17,151 nt of DNA from Pseudomonadota bacterium (lineage in GTDB: Bacteria; Pseudomonadota; Alphaproteobacteria; Rhizobiales; Xanthobacteraceae), in assembly GCA_023431725.1 (NCBI GenBank), contig JAEYVN010000486.1, positions 1-17,151 on the forward strand, written 5' to 3'. Shown here in pieces: positions 1-8,058 of this stretch. The notes under the pieces were generated by a model, which saw only the letters and a program-made list of their open reading frames with translations, did not search any database and had not been told where the DNA came from. Position 1 is the stretch's first letter; each line of letters starts with the position of its first letter. Position numbers and translations under genes: made by a program.

Positions 1-41
1 ACCGGCATTTTCCAGGGTTCCCTTTCTGACGATTCGTTCAT
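1..41 (-). CDS. N-terminal fragment of an unidentified protein, cut by the left window edge
   Basis: An ATG at 41-39 on the minus strand opens a frame that stays open to the window edge and reads MNESSEREPWKMP. A good ribosome binding site (AAGG, five bases before the ATG) precedes it, which is the main reason to believe it. Only 13 residues are visible, so the product cannot be named. The CTGC-N3-GCAG dyad at 54-64 lies 12 bases upstream of the start. The downstream neighbour of ppk2 on the same strand would therefore be this gene, separated by about 320 bases and so probably transcribed on its own. Confidence 0.45.
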   Translation of the reverse strand, partial: MNESSEREPWKMP

Positions 42-53
42 ACGAGCCTTGTA

Positions 54-64
54 CTGCAATGCAG
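54..64. promoter_or_regulatory. CTGC-N3-GCAG dyad, candidate PhaR-like operator
   Basis: The 11-base sequence CTGCAATGCAG is an inverted repeat with a single central base, directly upstream of the ribosome binding site of the gene at the left edge. PhaR repressors of polyhydroxyalkanoate metabolism in alphaproteobacteria are known to bind CTGC-N3/4-GCAG type sites, often at phasin promoters. The match is short and could be chance. The assignment to PhaR is an inference from the motif alone. Confidence 0.25.
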
Positions 65-361
65 CAAATTTGAAACGGCGACACGATGCCGCTCCGAACA
101 CGTCGTGAGGCGGAACCCGACCGAAGAACTCGTTTTTAATATAACTATTTAAAATCAATAACTTATAGAGGCTCGCGCAGTGGGCGACCAACCACCTTTA
201 CAAACCACGAGAACCCACGTCGGCTGACTCCTATTCCACCCGAAGCGGCTTCCAATCCGGGGCGCAGGTTCCACTAAACGTCCCCCCCGGCGGCGTCGCG
301 GTCATAGGCTGCCCCGGGGTTCAAGCGAGCTTCTGCCCAAGACCCTTCAACAACGCCCTGG
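65..361. other. Intergenic stretch without a recognisable gene
   Basis: I see no supported coding frame, tRNA or clear terminator here. An AT-rich patch (about 136-176) contrasts with the GC-rich surroundings and could contain promoter elements for the minus-strand gene at the left edge, but no convincing -35/-10 pair stands out. A run of seven C lies near 282-288. It follows the ppk2 stop codon, so the ppk2 3' untranslated region lies here. Confidence 0.4.
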
Positions 362-1219
362 TCAATACCGCTCGGATACAAACTTCCGGCCTTTCAGCGA
401 CCGTTCGTCGTCGTAGGCGTTCTTCGTCAACCGCGGTGGCAGCTTCACAGTCTCGCGCTTCGTCTTCTTGTAAGGAATCGAATCGAGGATGTGCGAGATG
501 CAATTCAACCGACCGCGACGCTTGTCATCCGTGCGGACCAGATGCCACGGCGCATGCTTGCTGTCCGTGGCCTCGAGCATCGCGTCGCGAGCACGCGAGT
601 AATCATACCAGCGGGTATAGGACTCGATATCCATGGGGCTCAGTTTCCATTGCCGCAGCGGATCATCGATGCGCGCCCTGAAACGCCGCTCCTGCTCATC
701 ACGGCCGACTTCGAGCCAGACCTTTATGAGGATGATCCCGGCATCGACAATGTATTGTTCAATCTGCGGACAAAGCTCGAGAAACGTCTCGTAGCGCTTC
801 TTGTCCACGAACCCCATGACATATTCGACGCCAGCGCGATTGTACCAGCTGCGGTCAAAGATCACGATCTCTCCGCCTGCGGGAAAATGCTCGATGTAGC
901 GTTGAAGGAACATCTGCGATTTTTGACGCTCGGTCGGCGTCGGAAGCGCCGTTACCCGGAAGACGCGGGGAGATACTCTTTCCGTGATCGCCTTAATGGT
1001 ACCGCCCTTTCCGGCTGCGTCCCGCCCCTCGAAGACAATGATGGCCTTTGCGCCTTTCGACTTGACCCAATCCTGGAGGCGGCACAGCTCCACCTGCAAC
1101 TTTCGAAGCTCCTTCTCATAGATCGACCGCTTCATCCGACCTTTCTTGTCCGGCAAACCGTTCTTGTCGGCTTCACTAGCGCTGCGTTCAAAGCTGTCAC
1201 TTGCTCGTTCCTTTTTCAT
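362..1219 (-). CDS. ppk2: Polyphosphate kinase 2, class I (PPK2)
   Basis: This 285-residue cytoplasmic enzyme transfers phosphate between polyphosphate and nucleoside diphosphates (typically ADP or GDP). The length and single P-loop domain fit class I PPK2. Visible motifs are the Walker A loop EGRDAAGKGG at residues 64-73, the Walker B-like segment with FDRSWYNR at 121-128, and the basic lid region ending in WKLSPMD near 191-197. The first 30 residues are polar and variable, as in the family. I chose ATG 1219 because GGAG stands eight bases upstream; the longer frame to 1270 would need a TTG start with no clear ribosome binding site. The SulP gene lies 90 bases upstream on the same strand, so the two may share a transcript. 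The family call is secure; the preferred nucleotide cannot be read from the sequence. Confidence 0.93.
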   Translation of the reverse strand: MKKERASDSFERSASEADKNGLPDKKGRMKRSIYEKELRKLQVELCRLQDWVKSKGAKAIIVFEGRDAAGKGGTIKAITERVSPRVFRVTALPTPTERQKSQMFLQRYIEHFPAGGEIVIFDRSWYNRAGVEYVMGFVDKKRYETFLELCPQIEQYIVDAGIILIKVWLEVGRDEQERRFRARIDDPLRQWKLSPMDIESYTRWYDYSRARDAMLEATDSKHAPWHLVRTDDKRRGRLNCISHILDSIPYKKTKRETVKLPPRLTKNAYDDERSLKGRKFVSERY

Positions 1220-1309
1220 CCGAACATCTCCGCTGACATGCACGAAGTGGAAAACACCAAATGCCAACAAGCGTTAGACTGCCGGCTCGCTTCATTCAGA
1301 GGCCGCTGA

Positions 1310-3049
1310 TCATTGTTCAATCTGATCCCTCGCACTTGCGATACCCCAGGCCTTGATGAGATCATGAATCGTTACGGTCTTGTCGATGCCACCGACCTTA
1401 TCGCCAATACCGTCGGCGCGGAGGAAGTCGCGGACATAGGCCCGTGCACCAACGATACGAAAGACAATATCTCGACCGGCGAGTTCCGCTTGCAGTTCAC
1501 AGAGCATGCGTGAACCGGCAAGGTCGATGAAAGGCGATGCCGAAAGATCGCAGATCAAGACGTGGATCGGGGACTCGCGCGTGCCTTGCAGACGATTGAG
1601 GATCGCCTCCAGCACTGCACCGGCATTCACGTAGATCAACGAAGCTTCCGGCCGCACGATGAGCGCCCCGGACTGCGGCTCGTTCTCAGGATGGCGCGCC
1701 ATATCCGAGTAGATTTGCGTACCGGGGACCTTCCCGAGAAAGGCGACGTGAGGACGGGAAACACGCCAGAGCAGAAGAAGGATGCAGGCAATAGCCGCCA
1801 GAAGGATACCCTGCAGAATGCCAAGCAACAGCACCGCAACGAGCGCAATCGAAGCCGCGTAGAAATCGATCCGGCTTACGCGCCACATCCGAAACAAGGA
1901 CGGAAAATCGAACAGGCCCAGGATGGCTGTCAATACAATCGCAGCCAGCACAGACTTGGGCAAATTCTCCAGCCACGCCGTCAAATAGAGAAGACAAATC
2001 GCAAGCGTCACCGAGGCAAAGACGAGAGCCAGCGGGGTCCGAGCGCCCGCCTTGTCATTGACGGCGGACTGGGACAGGCCTCCACCGACCGGATAGCCTT
2101 GACCGATTGCGGTGAACAGATTGGCGGCACCGATCCCGAGGAACTCCCGCCGCATGTCAATTGAATAGCCATGCCGCGTCGCAAAGGTGCGTGCTGCGGA
2201 GATGCCTTCAACATAGGCAAGCAACAGGCACCCGGCTGCAAGCGGAAATATGCCCTCCAAATCGCGCAGTTTCAGCGATGGCAGAGTCAGATCCGGCAAT
2301 CCCCCCGTAATGTGGCCTGTGACAGGCACCCCTGCTGCCGGCCAGCCGAGGGACGACGCAGCGAATATCGCCAGGGCGACAACAGCCAGAGCAACCGGCC
2401 GCCCCGGCAACCATGTCCCGCCGACCATCAGCAGAATGACAGCCGCGACGCCGATCCCGAAAACAAGCGGGTTGATCTGCCCGACCTGCCCTGCGAGAAC
2501 AAACAATCGTTCGAAAACATCGTGTCCGCCGCCTGGCACACCGAGCAGACTCGGAATCTGAGTGAGGCCAATCGTCAGCCCAGCACCGATCTTGAAGCCA
2601 ACAAGAATGGAATCGCTGATCAACAAGGCGATCACGCTGAGATGAAGCAGCCATGAGAGCACACACAACACCCCGACCGTCAATGCAGCAAGACTGGCGA
2701 TCTGCGCATAGCGTTGCATGTCTCCATCCGCCATCGCGCCGACGGACGTAGCAATCATCAGGGAAATTGCTGACGTCGGCCCGACCGCCAGCTGTTGCGA
2801 AGATCCAAGAAGCGCGTATCCCACGCCCCCCAAGAGATAGCCATAGATGCCGACCTGAGGGGGAAGGCCTGCCAACGCAGAATAGGCAAGCGATACCGGG
2901 ATCGCATAGGCCGCAAGCGTTACGCCGGCAACGAGGTCACGGGGCAACCACGCAGCACGATAACGGCTGATCCAACTGAGCGGCGGAACATGTACAAACC
3001 TTTCCGCCAAGGCTTCCCGGGCAGCGGGCAAACCTGCACTCACGTCCAT
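1310..3049 (-). CDS. SulP (SLC26)-family anion transporter with C-terminal STAS domain
   Basis: This 579-residue inner-membrane protein is a complete SulP carrier. The N-terminal transport domain (about residues 35-440) is a series of hydrophobic segments and contains family signatures such as IPVSLAYSALAGLPPQVGIYG (about 50-70) and LAVGPTSAISLM (about 87-98). A cytoplasmic STAS domain follows at roughly 461-568, with the segment DLSASPFIDLAG at 503-514, where anti-sigma-antagonist relatives carry their phosphorylation loop. SulP proteins move sulfate, bicarbonate, C4-dicarboxylates or other anions, usually by symport or exchange, and the substrate cannot be told here. The start is ATG 3049; the ribosome binding site is weak. 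It lies upstream of ppk2 on the same strand and divergent from the small membrane protein gene at 3230. Confidence 0.93.
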   Translation of the reverse strand: MDVSAGLPAAREALAERFVHVPPLSWISRYRAAWLPRDLVAGVTLAAYAIPVSLAYSALAGLPPQVGIYGYLLGGVGYALLGSSQQLAVGPTSAISLMIATSVGAMADGDMQRYAQIASLAALTVGVLCVLSWLLHLSVIALLISDSILVGFKIGAGLTIGLTQIPSLLGVPGGGHDVFERLFVLAGQVGQINPLVFGIGVAAVILLMVGGTWLPGRPVALAVVALAIFAASSLGWPAAGVPVTGHITGGLPDLTLPSLKLRDLEGIFPLAAGCLLLAYVEGISAARTFATRHGYSIDMRREFLGIGAANLFTAIGQGYPVGGGLSQSAVNDKAGARTPLALVFASVTLAICLLYLTAWLENLPKSVLAAIVLTAILGLFDFPSLFRMWRVSRIDFYAASIALVAVLLLGILQGILLAAIACILLLLWRVSRPHVAFLGKVPGTQIYSDMARHPENEPQSGALIVRPEASLIYVNAGAVLEAILNRLQGTRESPIHVLICDLSASPFIDLAGSRMLCELQAELAGRDIVFRIVGARAYVRDFLRADGIGDKVGGIDKTVTIHDLIKAWGIASARDQIEQ

Positions 3050-3101
3050 GGCTCATTTTTCGGAGAACACTTCCGCTTCCAGAATGCGTCGGCATATTGC
3101 C

Positions 3102-3124
3102 ATGTGAGAGTGAGGTTCTCATAT
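3102..3124. promoter_or_regulatory. Imperfect inverted repeat between divergent genes
   Basis: ATGTGAGA and TCTCATAT, separated by seven bases, pair at seven of eight positions. The dyad lies 53 bases upstream of the SulP start and about 105 bases upstream of the small-protein start, a place where an operator for either gene could sit. No regulator is identified, and a dyad of this size can occur by chance. Confidence 0.25.
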
Positions 3125-3229
3125 CAAACAAGCGCGAGATCGGCGCAGTGCACGCTCTTTGGCGCACCTAATCTATCCAGTGGCTTACGTCTTTTTTTAT
3201 CGCGAATTAAAATATTGAATAGGACGACG

Positions 3230-3445
3230 ATGCTCGACTGGCTTGTCGATCACATCCTCAACCTTCTCCACTATTTTCCCGCTGTCTTTACGGAGCCGGG
3301 ATCAGCGAATTTTTTTCTATCGAGAGCAATGATCGGGTTGCTGCTCGTCATGCTGCTGATCTGCTTTCTCCCCCTCCTTCCGTTCCGCCGCATAGCCGAC
3401 GGCATCCGGAAAATCCTATCCCGACTGCACATCACAAAAATATAA
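3230..3445 (+). CDS. Small single-span membrane protein, unknown function (71 aa)
   Basis: An ATG at 3230 preceded by AGGA with five bases of spacing opens a 71-residue frame. The protein has an amphipathic N-terminus (MLDWLVDHILNLLHYF), a strongly hydrophobic segment at about residues 34-51 (rich in Leu, Met, Ile, ending in FLPLLPF), and a basic C-terminal tail (RRIADGIRKILSRLHITK) that should stay in the cytoplasm by the positive-inside rule. I do not recognise the family. The same frame is open further upstream to 2795, but that part lies antisense to the SulP gene and lacks a start signal, so 3230 is the credible start. It stands alone between a divergent transporter gene and a convergent chemoreceptor gene. 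Confidence 0.65.
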   Translation: MLDWLVDHILNLLHYFPAVFTEPGSANFFLSRAMIGLLLVMLLICFLPLLPFRRIADGIRKILSRLHITKI

Positions 3446-3510
3446 GGCGAGTGGATAGGCAGGCCGGCTGCCGGATATCGACGCGAAGCGGCCTAGCTAG
3501 CAGCTCCACT

Positions 3511-5388
3511 CTATGCTGCAGACCGGATCATATTCATCGGAGGCGTTGAGGACGCCGTCGCATCTCCATGGAAACGGAAATACGCCACCTGCTCGTTCAG
3601 CGCGACCTGTTGTTCCTCCAGCGTCTTGGCCGTGGCGGCATTCTCCTCGACCAAAGCCGAATTTTTCTGCGTGACTTCGTCCATCTGCGTCAGCGCGAGA
3701 TTAACCTGCTCGATGCCCATCGCCTGTTCCGAACTCGAATTGGCAATGTCCGCAACGATGCGCGCAACGTTTTCGATCGAACCAACGATTTCGTTCAAAG
3801 ACTTGCCCGCGCGGTTCACAAGGTTCACACCTTCACGCACCTGACTCGACGAGTTGCCGATCAGCGACTGGATATCTTTGGCGGCCTGTGACGACCGCTG
3901 GGCAAGGCTGCGCACCTCCGATGCGACCACCGCAAAGCCGCGCCCGGCCTCGCCCGCGCGCGCGGCTTCCACAGCCGCATTCAGCGCAAGCAGGTTTGTT
4001 TGGCGAGCAATCTCGTCGATGACTGAGATGATATCCGACATGCGGCCGGAGGATTCCTCGATCCTTGCCATGGCCGTTACAGCTTCCTTCACGACCGCAC
4101 CACCGCGGCCGGCGATCGCTTGCGTCTCCTGCACCAGCGAATTGGCCTGCCGGGCGTCCCCAGCATTCTTGCGCACGGTCGCCGCAATCTCTTCCATGGA
4201 GGCTGAGGTCTCCTCGAGACCGGCCGCCTGCTCTTCTGTGCGCTGCGACAGATCAGTTGTACTCGTAGAAATTTCGGAGGCCGCATTCGAGACTTCGGCG
4301 CTCGATATAGCAATGCTTCTGATCGTGCTTTGCAGATGCGCGATCGCGGAATTGAAATCGTCGCGGATCTTCACGTAATCCGCATTCCAATCGCCATGCA
4401 CACGATAGGTCAGATCGCCCTCGGCAAGACGCTCAAGGCCAATGCTAAGTCCATCGACGACCTGCTGCACCTGGCGCGCGGCTTCAGCCTTTGTTGCCTC
4501 GTTGCGGGCTCGCTCCTGCTCGCTGATGCGACGCTGTTCGGCAGCTCGCGCTTCGGAATTCTGCAGTGCCAACGCGTTGTCCTTGAAGACCTGCACTGCT
4601 TTGGCCATAGCACCGACCTCGTCGCCACGCGCTTGACCAACTACCGTAACGGTCAGATCACCGCCGGCGAGTTGCCCCATGGTCTGAACGAGCTGTCGGA
4701 GCGGCTTGATAACATTTCTGCCTGTGAACATAACGCCGCCAATAGCCGACAACGCGGCAATGATGCCGAGAATGCTCATCACCAACGTCATGCGATCTAT
4801 ACCGGCTGACAGCTGATCGTTGATACGGGCCGTTCGCTGTTGATAGAGCCGCGCGAGGGCTTCAAGATCCTTGTTCAGCGCGGACCGCACACTGCGATTG
4901 GCGTCGTTGTCACCCCATTCGCGGCCTGCGGCCGGTCCGATTTCGACGCCACGACGTACCAGTTCACGGCGGAAATCCTGAAACTGCGCTACGCGCTGCG
5001 AAAAAGCGCGAAAGGCTTCGGAGTCGTCGGCCTGCACGGCGGATTTCCACTCATCGACGACTTTCGTGATCTGGTTATTGAATGCCAGAAGATTGTCACC
5101 GAAGCGCTTTGCCACCGTCTTGTCGCTCGCCATATAGACGCCGCGCGATTCCATAACCACGGCATAGATGAGGCTGTTGACGCGCTCGACGTTCTGGGCA
5201 CCGGCGAAAGACTGTTCCAACTCCTGCGACAGCATTGCATTCTGGCGGGAGTTGAACACCGCATAACCGGCAAGAGCGATCGTCAGAAGGCCGAGAAACG
5301 TGAAGAGGATATAAAGCTTGGCTGAAAGCGAGGTGTGCATGAACGGCTCTGAATAAGTGAAGGAGAATTTTCGGCCATTCGCGGCCAC
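3511..5388 (-). CDS. Methyl-accepting chemotaxis protein (transmembrane chemoreceptor)
   Basis: This chemoreceptor of about 625 residues senses a ligand outside the inner membrane and controls CheA/CheW. In order it has a first membrane span (about 24-46), a periplasmic helical sensor of about 150 residues, a second span (about 200-222), a HAMP domain right after it, a second HAMP-like segment near 305-355 ([10 protein letters not shown]), and the signalling coiled coil to about 600. The signature hairpin tip is intact ([21 protein letters not shown] at 459-479). Glutamine- and glutamate-rich stretches near 385-400 and 575-590 are plausible methylation sites. No C-terminal CheR pentapeptide is seen; the tail ends IRSAA. 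The listed start is a GTG with AAGG upstream; an ATG at 5340 that removes 16 residues is also possible. The ligand cannot be inferred, and no che genes are nearby. Confidence 0.94.
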   Translation of the reverse strand: MAANGRKFSFTYSEPFMHTSLSAKLYILFTFLGLLTIALAGYAVFNSRQNAMLSQELEQSFAGAQNVERVNSLIYAVVMESRGVYMASDKTVAKRFGDNLLAFNNQITKVVDEWKSAVQADDSEAFRAFSQRVAQFQDFRRELVRRGVEIGPAAGREWGDNDANRSVRSALNKDLEALARLYQQRTARINDQLSAGIDRMTLVMSILGIIAALSAIGGVMFTGRNVIKPLRQLVQTMGQLAGGDLTVTVVGQARGDEVGAMAKAVQVFKDNALALQNSEARAAEQRRISEQERARNEATKAEAARQVQQVVDGLSIGLERLAEGDLTYRVHGDWNADYVKIRDDFNSAIAHLQSTIRSIAISSAEVSNAASEISTSTTDLSQRTEEQAAGLEETSASMEEIAATVRKNAGDARQANSLVQETQAIAGRGGAVVKEAVTAMARIEESSGRMSDIISVIDEIARQTNLLALNAAVEAARAGEAGRGFAVVASEVRSLAQRSSQAAKDIQSLIGNSSSQVREGVNLVNRAGKSLNEIVGSIENVARIVADIANSSSEQAMGIEQVNLALTQMDEVTQKNSALVEENAATAKTLEEQQVALNEQVAYFRFHGDATASSTPPMNMIRSAA

Positions 5389-5485
5389 GCCCGCCTTTTC
5401 GGCTTGAGCATTGTTCTTGGTGCAAACGCATTAAAGATTAACAAAAACTTTTAGCAATTCATTAACGACGTGCTCAGCTTTTGGT

Positions 5486-5507
5486 CACCGGTCCGAATGG
5501 ACCGGTG
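5486..5507. repeat. Perfect 9-bp inverted repeat with a 4-base loop
   Basis: CACCGGTCC and GGACCGGTG flank GAAT. The hairpin is strong but not followed by a T run on either strand, so it is a poor intrinsic terminator. It lies about 100 bases upstream of the chemoreceptor start and just beyond the terminator of the MetE-like gene, with an AT-rich stretch (about 5430-5466) between it and the receptor gene. It could be an operator or a boundary structure. Confidence 0.45.
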
Positions 5508-5519
5508 GCAGGCTGGCAC

Positions 5520-5552
5520 AAAAAAGCCCGACGCAAGATGATGCGCCGGGCT
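5520..5552 (-). terminator. Rho-independent terminator of the MetE-like gene
   Basis: On the minus strand an 11-base stem (AGCCCGGCGCA with TGCGTCGGGCT, one mismatch) with a six-base loop is followed directly by a run of six T. It starts 26 bases after the stop codon of the MetE-like gene at 5579. This marks the end of the FAH, monooxygenase and MetE-like transcription unit. Confidence 0.85.
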
Positions 5553-5578
5553 CATTCAAGTTGAAATGCGAGTGGGAT

Positions 5579-6688
5579 TTACTGGCCCCAGACCTCTTTG
5601 GAGATTTCGACGACCTCACGCATCTTGGCCCATTGCTGGTCTTCGGTCAGCATATTGCCCTCTTCAGTGGAGGCAAAGCCGCATTGCGGGGACAAGCAGA
5701 ACTGCTCCAGCGGAGCAAATTTTGCCGCTTCGTCGATGCGACGCCTCACGTCATCCTTGCTCTCCAGCGTGCCGCTCTTCGAAGTAATGAGGCCCAACAC
5801 CACCTGCTTGTCACCCTTCGGCAGGAAGCGCAGCGGTTCGAAACCGCCGGCCCGTTCGGTGTCATACTCGAGGAAATAACCGTCGTAATTGCACTTCGCC
5901 AGGAGCGCTTCCGCAACCGGCTCGTAGCCGCCTTCGGAAATCCAGGTCGAGCGGAAATTGCCGCGGCAGACATGCGTGGTGATGACCATGTCAGCGGGCT
6001 TGTCCGCCAGCGCCAAGTTGATCATGTCCGTGTATTTTTCTTGCAGACCGGTTGGATCGTCACCCCGATCCTTCGCCTTCTGCAACTCCGCGGGCGAGCA
6101 GAGATAAGCCCAGACCGTGTCATCGAATTGCAGATAACGACAACCCGCGGCGTAGAACTCGCGTACTGCCTTTGCATAGGCCTTGCCGGTGTCTTCGAAG
6201 AAGCCGTCCATATCAGGGTAGACCGACGTGCTGATCGCTTTCCTGCCGCCACGGAAGTGCAGCAAGGTCGGCGAAGGAATGGTCATCTTCGGCATGACCT
6301 TGGTGTTCGCCTTCAGGAACCGGAAATGTTCGAGGAAGGGATGATCGGACGAAAAGTTCACCTTGCCGTCGATTTGCAACGTCTGCGCCTTTGTCTGCAC
6401 GCCGGCAAACTGAATGCCCTGGCTCGCATCAACCAGCTTCACGCCGTCGAGAAGGCCGAGGAAATCGAAATGCCACCACGCCCGCCGGAATTCACCGTCG
6501 GTCGCGAGTTGCAGTCCGACCCCTTCCTGCTTCTGGATCAGCTTGCGGATTTCGTCATCTTCGACCGCCTTGAGTTGGCCGGCCGAAATCTCGCCCTTCT
6601 CGTATTGGGCGCGGGCCTTTTTCAGAGGCTCGGGGCGAAGGAAACTGCCGACATGGTCGGCACGAAAAGGCGGTTTAGAGCGTTGCAT
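5579..6688 (-). CDS. Cobalamin-independent methionine synthase II family protein (core MetE-like, zinc methyltransferase fold)
   Basis: The 369-residue protein matches the catalytic C-terminal half of MetE in length (YxjG-type). The zinc ligand pattern is complete: His239 and Cys241 in THVCRGN, Glu274 in FLEYD, and Cys336 in PQCGFAS. The N-terminal segment RADHVGSFLRP (9-19) is typical of the family. Full MetE transfers the methyl of 5-methyltetrahydrofolate to homocysteine; proteins of this short type often lack a proven reaction and may use another methyl donor or an alkyl thiol substrate. I chose ATG 6688 because AAGG sits about six bases upstream; a longer frame to 6781 runs through the leader. 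It lies 126 bases downstream of the monooxygenase in the same direction, so a role in the aromatic pathway (for example a methyl-group step) is possible but only inferred. Confidence 0.88.
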   Translation of the reverse strand: MQRSKPPFRADHVGSFLRPEPLKKARAQYEKGEISAGQLKAVEDDEIRKLIQKQEGVGLQLATDGEFRRAWWHFDFLGLLDGVKLVDASQGIQFAGVQTKAQTLQIDGKVNFSSDHPFLEHFRFLKANTKVMPKMTIPSPTLLHFRGGRKAISTSVYPDMDGFFEDTGKAYAKAVREFYAAGCRYLQFDDTVWAYLCSPAELQKAKDRGDDPTGLQEKYTDMINLALADKPADMVITTHVCRGNFRSTWISEGGYEPVAEALLAKCNYDGYFLEYDTERAGGFEPLRFLPKGDKQVVLGLITSKSGTLESKDDVRRRIDEAAKFAPLEQFCLSPQCGFASTEEGNMLTEDQQWAKMREVVEISKEVWGQ

Positions 6689-6735
6689 ATTATACCTTGG
6701 CTCGATGGGACCGAGCGTGGGCATAACGGATATGT

Positions 6736-6780
6736 TGGGAAAATGGGAGCCTCTGCGGGATTTTTCCCACATTGCTCCCA
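6736..6780 (-). promoter_or_regulatory. Leader with two overlapping stems ahead of the MetE-like gene
   Basis: Two perfect pairings interlock in the transcript: TGGGAGC with GCTCCCA (plus coordinates 6774-6780 and 6744-6750) and TGGGAAAA with TTTTCCCA (6762-6769 and 6736-6743). Because the arms alternate, they form either two alternative hairpins or a pseudoknot. The first stem, with an inner GGGA/TCCC pairing, is followed by ATTTTCCC and could act as a weak terminator, and the second would then be an antiterminator. I do not recognise a known riboswitch class. Confidence 0.35.
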
Positions 6781-6814
6781 CCAGTCCAAAGCCGCCTTTT
6801 CCGCCAGCAAAAAC

Positions 6815-8017
6815 CTAGGCCGCTGCCGTTTGTCCTTTGGCAAAAGTATGGATGTTCCTGGCGTCATAGAGCCAGGCCAAAGCTTCCTGAAAAGCCCGAT
6901 TGTCCATCGCGCTCAGGGTGGCATTGCGCGTCAGGGCATGCGCGCCGGAAGGATGGAAAATATGGTCTCCGATCAGGCGTGAGCCGAGCTGGATGCGCGC
7001 GGTCCGCACAAGGCGCTCCTGCCGATAGACATCGAGCGCCTTCACGACGTCGCCGCCAAGTTCGCTAAGCACGCCGGCGAGGCACATGCCGTCCTCCATC
7101 GCCATGCAGGCGCCCTGCGCGAAGTATTGTAACGTCGGATGAGCCGCATCGCCGAGCAGTGTCGCGCGGCCGTCGTTCCAATGTTCGGCCGGGTCGCGAT
7201 CGCACAGAACCCACTTCTTCCAGTTCTGGCCGGATGCAATGATCTTTTGCACCTCCGGCACGAGATGGGCAAATTTCTCGGCCACCGCTTCATCGGTCAT
7301 GGGAACGCCAGCCACTGCCTCTTCGGCATAGTCGTGCGAGGTAGCAACAAGATTGAAAACTTTCGCGCCCTTGAGCGGGTAATGGACGACGTGCGTTCTC
7401 GGACCGACCCAGATCGTCATCGAATTCCACTGGAATTCTTTCGGCATCAGCTCCGTGGGAATGACCGATCGAAACGTTGTGTGGCCGGACACGCGCGGCG
7501 CGCCATCATTGATGATCTGCGCACGAATCGCCGAATGCAGACCGTCCGCGCCGACCAGCACATCGCCTTCGTATTTGCTACCATCTGCAGCGACAGCGCG
7601 AACCACGTTCGCATCCTGCTCAAATCCAACGATCTTGACGGACGTCTTGATGTCCACACGGCCGATGGCAAGGCATGCATCAAGCAAAGATTGATGCAAA
7701 TCCGCGCGATGCACGACGACGTAGGGATTGCCAAAACGCTGCCGGAAATCATCACCGTAGGACCAGCGATTGATCTCTTTGCCGGTCGCCGAATCCATCA
7801 GGCGGAACGCATCGACATAGACCGCGCCCTTCAGCAACGCCTCGCCCATGCCGAGCTGATCGAGCACATGAAAGGCATTCGGCCCAAGCTGAATGCCGGC
7901 GCCGATCTCACCGAGCTTGGGCGATGCCTCGAGGACCGTCGAACCAATGCCCGATCGCGCCAGAGCCAACGCTGCTGCAAGGCCACCAATTCCCGCTCCA
8001 ACGATCACGACATGCAT
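6815..8017 (-). CDS. FAD-dependent aromatic monooxygenase, 3-hydroxybenzoate 6-hydroxylase-like
   Basis: This 400-residue cytoplasmic flavoprotein belongs to the class A (single-component) aromatic hydroxylases. It shows the FAD-binding Rossmann motif GAGIGG at residues 7-12, the DG motif VGADGLHSAIR at 155-165, and the GD motif LLGDAAHPTLQYFAQGACMA at 287-306. The GD region and the C-terminal ALAWLYDARN resemble 3-hydroxybenzoate 6-hydroxylases and salicylate hydroxylases, which use NAD(P)H and O2 to make gentisate or catechol. I favour the 3-hydroxybenzoate type because an FAH-family hydrolase sits 41 bases upstream in the same operon, as in gentisate clusters. AAAGG lies about nine bases before the ATG. 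The substrate is not proven by sequence; a related hydroxybenzoate or heteroaromatic acid is equally possible. Confidence 0.88.
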   Translation of the reverse strand: MHVVIVGAGIGGLAAALALARSGIGSTVLEASPKLGEIGAGIQLGPNAFHVLDQLGMGEALLKGAVYVDAFRLMDSATGKEINRWSYGDDFRQRFGNPYVVVHRADLHQSLLDACLAIGRVDIKTSVKIVGFEQDANVVRAVAADGSKYEGDVLVGADGLHSAIRAQIINDGAPRVSGHTTFRSVIPTELMPKEFQWNSMTIWVGPRTHVVHYPLKGAKVFNLVATSHDYAEEAVAGVPMTDEAVAEKFAHLVPEVQKIIASGQNWKKWVLCDRDPAEHWNDGRATLLGDAAHPTLQYFAQGACMAMEDGMCLAGVLSELGGDVVKALDVYRQERLVRTARIQLGSRLIGDHIFHPSGAHALTRNATLSAMDNRAFQEALAWLYDARNIHTFAKGQTAAA

Positions 8018-8058
8018 GTCTCTATGCCTTTCGCAGTTCCGGACCTCAGAGAGGCCAT

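Noticed and set aside
65..361. Remnant of a mobile element or tRNA attachment site in the AT-rich intergenic region
   Set aside because: No tRNA fold, integrase fragment or direct repeat could be found; base composition alone is not enough.
491..1309. A 272-codon plus-strand frame over ppk2
   Set aside because: It is the antisense shadow of a well supported PPK2 gene, without a ribosome binding site or domain.
5514..5528. Sigma-54 like TGGCAC near the MetE-gene terminator
   Set aside because: The -12 element is missing and no plus-strand gene follows; the sequence is explained by the terminator T run on the other strand.
6689..6817. SAM-II or cobalamin riboswitch before the MetE-like gene
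   Set aside because: The leader is too short for a cobalamin riboswitch and does not match the SAM-II consensus that I know; only the unusual pairing is reported.
5561..6982. A 473-codon open frame on the plus strand across the MetE-like gene
   Set aside because: It lies antisense to a gene with clear zinc ligands and family motifs. Its product shows no recognisable domain, and long antisense frames are common in GC-rich DNA.
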